64,000 nucleotides of DNA, taken from positions 248,001 to 312,000 of the forward strand of contig CAJTPW010000001.1 in the NCBI GenBank assembly GCA_910578465.1, read 5' to 3'. The position numbers and the translations under genes were made by a program. This stretch comes from an uncultured Vampirovibrio sp. Its GTDB lineage: Bacteria > Cyanobacteriota > Vampirovibrionia > Gastranaerophilales > Gastranaerophilaceae. The notes under the pieces are model-generated. The model did no database searches. It was not told the origin of the DNA and saw only the letters and a program-made list of their open reading frames with translations. Of this stretch, positions 60,138 to 64,000 are shown in pieces. Each line of letters starts with the position of its first letter. Position 1 is the stretch's first letter.

Positions 60138-60416
60138 TTATTTTTTGTTAACAAGTTCTTTGAATTTTTTACCTGCAGAAAAAGCAGGAACTGTTTTAGC
60201 AGCAATCTTGATTTCTTTACCTGTTTGAGGGTTGCGGCCGGTTCTAGCTGCACGTTTTCTAGCTTCGAAAGTACCAAAACCAACTAAAGTAACTTTTTGT
60301 CCTTTAGAAACTGATTTTTGAACTGTTTCGATGAAACCGTTTAAAACTTCAGCAGCTTCTTTTTGAGTAACTTTTGCTTTTTTTGCAATTTCTTGTACTA
60401 ATTCTTCTTTGTTCAT
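60138..60416 (-). CDS. hup: HU family DNA-binding protein
   Basis: Histone-like architectural protein of 92 residues: MNKEELVQEIAKKAKVTQKEAAEVLNG, VTLVGFGTFEARKRAARTGRNPQTGKEIKI (DNA-binding arms) and VPAFSAGKKFKELVN. GGGGTT precedes the ATG. Codon use favours common codons, consistent with high expression. Own terminator. Confidence 0.97.
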   Translation of the reverse strand: MNKEELVQEIAKKAKVTQKEAAEVLNGFIETVQKSVSKGQKVTLVGFGTFEARKRAARTGRNPQTGKEIKIAAKTVPAFSAGKKFKELVNKK

Positions 60417-60521
60417 TTAGAACCCCTTTCCTTATTTCTTGTATGATTATATTGAATTTTTAGGCATGTTGCAAGTTTTTTTATTTGTAAATACAAAAGA
60501 TATACTAATTTTTACAAAATT

Positions 60522-60537
60522 TGTTATAATTAAATAT
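60522..60537 (+). promoter_or_regulatory. extended -10 set for a leaderless mRNA
   Basis: TGTTATAAT (TATAAT at 60525-60530), seven bases, ATG at 60538. No ribosome site. Confidence 0.5.
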
Positions 60538-60876
60538 ATGAAAAAGAATTTAAGATGGTATGACAAAGATAAGTATTTAAGCGCTTTTATGACGCTTTTA
60601 CAGCAATTGCCGGAGGATGTGCAGTCTCAAGTTGCAGTTGATATTTTGCTTTATATCCCAAAAGTAATTGAAAAAGATTTTGCAAAGTTTATTAAGATTG
60701 TTGCAGACCACAATCCGAAACAATATCAAAGATGGTACGACCATAACCCGAATTTACACACGGCAGTCGAAGCCATCAGGGAGCTTTCTTTTGAAGAGCG
60801 TGAAAAACTTCTCGGGTCAATATCGGATATTATGATAAAACACACAAACCAAAATCCTTTTGAATTTGGCAAATAA
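60538..60876 (+). CDS. 112-residue protein of unknown function
   Basis: Helical soluble protein: KKNLRWYDKDKYLSAFMTLLQQLPEDVQSQVAVDILLYIPKVIEKDFAKFIKIVADHNPKQYQRWYDHNPNLHTAVEAIRELSFEEREKLLGSISDIMIKHTNQNP. RWYD occurs twice (about 6 and 69), marking the two halves. No family recognised. I chose the ATG at 60538 rather than upstream in-frame starts near 60439 because an extended -10 ends seven bases before it. The SDR gene follows after 21 bases, so they are probably cotranscribed. Confidence 0.7.
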   Translation: MKKNLRWYDKDKYLSAFMTLLQQLPEDVQSQVAVDILLYIPKVIEKDFAKFIKIVADHNPKQYQRWYDHNPNLHTAVEAIRELSFEEREKLLGSISDIMIKHTNQNPFEFGK

Positions 60877-60897
60877 TTAGGATTATGAGGCAAATAT

Positions 60898-61593
60898 ATG
60901 ATTAATGTTTTAATTACAGGATCTTCTTCGGGAATTGGCCTTGAAACTGCAAAAGTTTTGACCGAAAATGGCTGCAGGGTCTTTAGGACAGGCAGAAGGA
61001 GACTGGAAGACGAGCATTATTTAAGTGTTGAGTTATCTTGCTTTGAGCATGCAAAAATTCTTTACGAAAAAGTGATTGAAGAGTTTGGAAACATTGATGT
61101 TTTAATCAATAATGCTGGTGAATATTATTATTCGCCGATTGAGAGAGTCCAAACGTATGATATAGAGCGCGTTATGCTCTTAAATCTCTCGATTCCGTAT
61201 TATCTGGCTTCCCTATGTGTTTCACAGATGAAGGAGAAAAAATTCGGGAGAATTATTAACATTTCTTCAATATCCGCTTCCGTGGGTGAGGCAAATGCAA
61301 GCCTTTACGCTGCAACAAAAGCAGGGCTTTACGGTATGACAAAATCTCTGGCGCTGGAGCTTGCCCAATACAATATTACGGTAAACTGCATAAGTCCCGG
61401 GTGGGTGGAAACGCAGCTTATGGCTGATATTAACGAAGAAGACAAGGCTGAAATTCTTGATGTTGTGCCGCAAAGAAGGTTTATCCAGCCTGTTGAGATT
61501 TCAAATTTGATTAAATATCTTATATCTGACGAAGCAAAAGGCCTCACAGGACAAAACATTAACCTTTGTGCGGGGCTAAGTGTAGGGTCATAG
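60898..61593 (+). CDS. Short-chain dehydrogenase/reductase (SDR)
   Basis: NAD(P)-dependent oxidoreductase of 231 residues. VLITGSSSGIGLETAKVL (cofactor loop), DVLINNAGEYYYSP (NNAG), INISSISAS (Ser), SLYAATKAGLYGMTKSLALEL (YxxxK), CISPGWVETQLM and the closing LTGQNINLCAGLSVG. Resembles FabG but is shorter and keeps R-R after strand 2 (RTGRRR), which favours NADP. Substrate unknown. ATG lacks a strong ribosome site (GAGGC at nine bases). Confidence 0.92.
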   Translation: MINVLITGSSSGIGLETAKVLTENGCRVFRTGRRRLEDEHYLSVELSCFEHAKILYEKVIEEFGNIDVLINNAGEYYYSPIERVQTYDIERVMLLNLSIPYYLASLCVSQMKEKKFGRIINISSISASVGEANASLYAATKAGLYGMTKSLALELAQYNITVNCISPGWVETQLMADINEEDKAEILDVVPQRRFIQPVEISNLIKYLISDEAKGLTGQNINLCAGLSVGS

Positions 61594-61619
61594 GCTTAAA
61601 CCCTTAACTCTTTTAAACA

Positions 61620-61650
61620 AAAAGCTCCCGTAAAAAATACGAGAGCTTTT
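61620..61650. terminator. bidirectional terminator between the SDR gene and the 61670 gene
   Basis: AAAAGCTC, CGTA and TACG, GAGCTTTT pair around a short A-rich loop with one bulged base each side, with A/T flanks. Lies between convergent genes. Confidence 0.75.
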
Positions 61651-61669
61651 CAAATCCTTTAAACTTTTC

Positions 61670-62413
61670 TTACCCTTTTGTTGTGTCTGCAGCGGCAGTT
61701 TTGGCTGTATCTGTATTGTTGTCTACAGTTTCGTCTCTTCCTGTAAGTTTTTTACCTATTGTTTTTCCAATGCTGTATGCTGTTATTGACCCTGCCACAA
61801 ATAAAAGCCCTATACCGACTTTTGTTACCGTTTGACCGCCTTTTGAGAGCTTTGAAAACTTTGTTGCGGCAGTATTTAAAGCTTTTGTTGCAAGGTTTTT
61901 TATGCCCTGTATGAAATCCGTTTGCTCCGTTATTTCTTTTGCGCCGTTTTCTGCAATGTCAAAGAAAGTCTCTTTTGCTGATTTCATTAGTTTTTCTGCG
62001 CCAAACATCATTCCCATTGCACTTGTTTCTTCAATGAGGGCAGAATACTGATCATCATCCTTTAAAACGCGTATGCCCGCAGCCCCAACCAGAAGCGGAT
62101 TTACGGCCTTTGATGCAATTGTTCCAACAACGGAACCGTTACTTGCCTTTGCAGCACTTTCCAGTGTGTCCGCAACTCCTTCTTTGCCGATATTTTTAAG
62201 TGTTTTGCATATAAAATTATCCGCGGTATTTGTCATATTTAAAACACCTTCTCCAAAAATAGAGGCATTATGAGACAACTTGTCCGTGAGGGATACAAGC
62301 TGAGCGCCGGTTGCACCAATTCTTCCCGTATCTTTGCCTGAGACAACCTTGCCTGTATTTCTTACACAAAATATGCCTGTTTGAATAATTCCGCTAATCG
62401 GATCAGAACACAT
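61670..62413 (-). CDS. Membrane-associated protein of unknown function
   Basis: An unrecognised protein of about 247 residues. ATG at 62413 has AGGAAGG about ten bases upstream and gives MCSDPISGIIQTGIFCVRNTGKVV; an in-frame GTG at 62458 would add 15 basic residues but has no ribosome site. It is Ala/Gly/Thr-rich with amphipathic helices and one span near the C-terminus (about 203-222, VTKVGIGLLFVAGSITAYSIG), then KKLTGRDETVDNNTDTAK. Segments such as GEGVLNMTNTADNFICKTLKNIGKEGVADTLESAAKASNGSVV look helical. Lineage-specific is likely. Confidence 0.6.
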   Translation of the reverse strand: MCSDPISGIIQTGIFCVRNTGKVVSGKDTGRIGATGAQLVSLTDKLSHNASIFGEGVLNMTNTADNFICKTLKNIGKEGVADTLESAAKASNGSVVGTIASKAVNPLLVGAAGIRVLKDDDQYSALIEETSAMGMMFGAEKLMKSAKETFFDIAENGAKEITEQTDFIQGIKNLATKALNTAATKFSKLSKGGQTVTKVGIGLLFVAGSITAYSIGKTIGKKLTGRDETVDNNTDTAKTAAADTTKG

Positions 62414-62499
62414 AATATAAAATACCTTCCTTCTATACTTAAATAAAGTATTTTTCACCTTGAAAATTGCCCGCGCTGCTACAAAACTTTACACTTTTA

Positions 62500-62517
62500 A
62501 TATTTGTTTACAAATAT
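62500..62517. promoter_or_regulatory. 18-bp dyad between divergent genes
   Basis: ATATTTGT-TT-ACAAATAT, perfect 8-bp arms, in the gap between the 61670 gene and the DUF1015 gene, 115 bases before the latter. Operator candidate. Confidence 0.35.
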
Positions 62518-62630
62518 CCCTCTTTAAATCTGAATTCTTTTAATCTAAAATATACTAATAGATTTTGTGCTTTTTACAGGCTCGGGCTTAATTTTTAAAG
62601 TAAGCAAAAAAACGGAAAAGAGGATATAAA

Positions 62631-63902
62631 ATGGTAGATGTAAAACCGCTTAATGCAATAGTTTATAACCAAAATAAGGTTGATATTAAAGATGTTATAG
62701 CTCCCCCGTATGATGTCATTACAAACGAAGAGCAGCAAAGACTTTACGAGAGAAGTAAATATAATATTGTAAGACTTATATTGTCATCTGCAAAAGACAG
62801 ATATGAAGATGCTAAAGAAAGTTTTGAAAGCTGGCAGAAAGATGAAGTTTTAATAAAAACAGCCAAGCCTTCAATATTCTATATTATTCAAAAATATACG
62901 ACAGAAAACGGCAGAAAGGTTGAAAGAAAAGGCTTTATTGCAAGAAACCACGTGGAAGAATTTGCAACCAAAAAAATCCTTCCCCACGAATTTACAATGG
63001 GCGGTCCTAAAGAAGACAGGTTAAAACTTACACGTGCCTGTGAAGCAAATTTCAGCCAGATTTTTATGGTATATTCAGACCCTTCTATGCTTGTTGAAAA
63101 TGAAATCGCTCCAAAATATACGGCGCATGCGCCTTTTATTGATGTAACCGATGACAAAGGTGTTCAAAATCTGGTTTATATTATTGATGATGAAGCTGAT
63201 ATTGCAAAAATCAGCGATTTACTCAAAGATAAGACACTTTTAATTGCAGACGGGCACCACAGATATGAAACTGCTTTAAATTATTCCAAAGAAGCTAAAA
63301 GCCCTGAAGCGCAGTATGTTATGAGCTATTTTACAAACTCCGAAGATGATAATTTAATCATTTTCCCGACCCACAGAATTATAACAAAATTTATTGAACC
63401 TTATGTGCTTTTAGAGGGTGTTAAAAAATATTACGATATGACCGATTATACTTTTACAAGCGCCAACAAGGAAGAGGTTAAGACAAAATTTCTGGCAGAT
63501 CTTGAAAAAGCAAATGCTCAAAAAATTTCAATGGGTCTTTATATGAAAAATGTAAATAAGTTTTACCTTTTAAGCCTAAAAGACGGGGTTTTGGATACAA
63601 TTGACACACCTGATGTATTGAAAAAGCTTGATTTAACAGTTCTTCACGAGTTAATAATATCCAATGAACTAGGCTACTCTAAGGAAGAGCAAATGTCTCA
63701 GGATGGTATAAAATACATTAAGCAGGAATTTGAAGCTTTCGATATGATAGACAAAGGCACTGCTGAGGCAAGTTTTATTATGGCATATCCAAAAATGCAG
63801 GATATAAAAGATATTTCCGCAGCAGGGTATAGAATGCCTCAAAAATCCACCTATTTCTATCCGAAACTTTTAAGCGGTGTTGCGATTAACCCTCTAAAAT
63901 AG
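62631..63902 (+). CDS. DUF1015 family protein
   Basis: A 423-residue soluble protein of the DUF1015 family: KPLNAIVYNQNKVDIKDVIAPPYDVITNEEQQRLYERSKYNIVRLIL, RGFIA-like KGFIARNHVEEFATKKILPHEFTMGGPKEDRLKLTRACEANFSQIFMVYSD, LLIADGHHRYETALNY, FPTHRII and the ending of the C-terminal domain FIMAYPKMQDIKDISAAGYRMPQKSTYFYPKLLSGV. The family is related to ParB/Srx-fold kinases such as archaeal SerK, but activity is not established for this bacterial branch. AGAGGA lies eight bases before the ATG. Confidence 0.9.
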   Translation: MVDVKPLNAIVYNQNKVDIKDVIAPPYDVITNEEQQRLYERSKYNIVRLILSSAKDRYEDAKESFESWQKDEVLIKTAKPSIFYIIQKYTTENGRKVERKGFIARNHVEEFATKKILPHEFTMGGPKEDRLKLTRACEANFSQIFMVYSDPSMLVENEIAPKYTAHAPFIDVTDDKGVQNLVYIIDDEADIAKISDLLKDKTLLIADGHHRYETALNYSKEAKSPEAQYVMSYFTNSEDDNLIIFPTHRIITKFIEPYVLLEGVKKYYDMTDYTFTSANKEEVKTKFLADLEKANAQKISMGLYMKNVNKFYLLSLKDGVLDTIDTPDVLKKLDLTVLHELIISNELGYSKEEQMSQDGIKYIKQEFEAFDMIDKGTAEASFIMAYPKMQDIKDISAAGYRMPQKSTYFYPKLLSGVAINPLK

Positions 63903-63950
63903 GTTGATACAATGTTATACAGGTTTTTTGAGGAGACCTCAAATTAAAAT

Positions 63951-64000
63951 ATGAAAACATCTTCATATACAAAATTTGGTGCAAATTATAATAAGGACAC
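63951..64000 (+). CDS. start of a further gene (3' end outside window)
   Basis: ATG at 63951 begins an open frame running off the window: MKTSSYTKFGANYNKD. GAGGAG lies about 14 bases upstream and the spacing after DUF1015 is 48 bases, so it is probably the next gene of the same unit. The KFG at residues 8-10 recalls the start of other unknown proteins here. Too short to identify. Confidence 0.5.
   Translation, partial: MKTSSYTKFGANYNKD

Noticed and set aside
1..64000. CRISPR array, prophage, insertion sequence, tRNA or rRNA genes
   Set aside because: No regularly spaced repeats, transposase, integrase, phage structural gene or tRNA-like T-loop sequence was seen on either strand.

Overview
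The window is one 64 kb stretch of an AT-rich bacterial chromosome carrying about 62 protein genes, closely packed and nearly all chromosomal housekeeping. I see no tRNA, rRNA, CRISPR array, transposase, integrase or phage gene. The gene content points to a non-photosynthetic relative of cyanobacteria, most likely a gut Vampirovibrionia/Melainabacteria (Gastranaerophilales-like) organism. Reasons: a DUF3326 protein (a family I know from cyanobacteria and plastids), a threonyl-tRNA synthetase without the TGS domain, a long NusB, a RecG with a long N-terminal extension, LL-diaminopimelate aminotransferase, an orphan OmpR-type regulator beside a CtpA protease, and no photosynthesis gene. This placement is an inference from gene content.

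Layout. 1-5.1 kb: end of dapL, tsaD, two membrane genes (DUF2157 and GDYXXLXY) and thrS. 5.1-5.8 kb: a non-coding zone with a long hairpin element and a 56-residue gene too short for usual calling. 5.8-11 kb: ROK glucokinase, then an overlapping operon holA-holB-DUF3326-prepilin. 11-18.3 kb: cobO, a GIY-YIG protein, dusB, a large TPR lipoprotein-like/secreted protein, the biotin pair bioG-bioC, a 123-bp long-armed hairpin and a group 2 sigma factor. 18.3-19 kb: a palindrome-rich non-coding zone with a candidate small RNA. 19-27.8 kb: ribH, two lineage-specific proteins, rseP, rpsU, yajQ, nadK-recN and an unknown gene. 27.9-33.8 kb (minus strand): ftsY, nusB, a glycosyltransferase, glyS and an unknown gene. 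34-41.6 kb: a zinc-finger/TonB-like membrane protein, recG, a CHASE2 adenylate cyclase and ctpA. 41.7-48.9 kb: a second copy of the hairpin element, the PFL/ACT pair, deoC, a 2-hydroxyacid dehydrogenase, a MerR-like gene, a dicarboxylate symporter and yqeK-nadD. 48.9-57.3 kb: rqcH, a HepT-MntA toxin-antitoxin pair, pheT, an unknown gene, umuC-like polymerase and a second ctpA. 57.3-64 kb: response regulator, speD, rimI, bioY, HU, small unknown genes, an SDR enzyme, a DUF1015 protein and the start of one more gene.

The main non-gene observations are: (1) an imperfectly palindromic element of about 100 bp present twice in opposite orientation (5195-5294 and 41720-41829), with a conserved core but completely different outer stem sequences, plus a third architecture-alike with perfect 22-bp arms at 17214-17336; (2) at least seven genes whose -10 hexamer ends exactly 6 or 7 bases before an ATG that has no Shine-Dalgarno sequence, which predicts leaderless mRNAs for a defined gene set (cyclase, umuC, rimI, glyS, response regulator, deoC and a small unknown gene); (3) shared intergenic palindromes and AT motifs upstream of unlinked genes; (4) a candidate small RNA with a 54-base stretch lacking G, ended by an intrinsic terminator.
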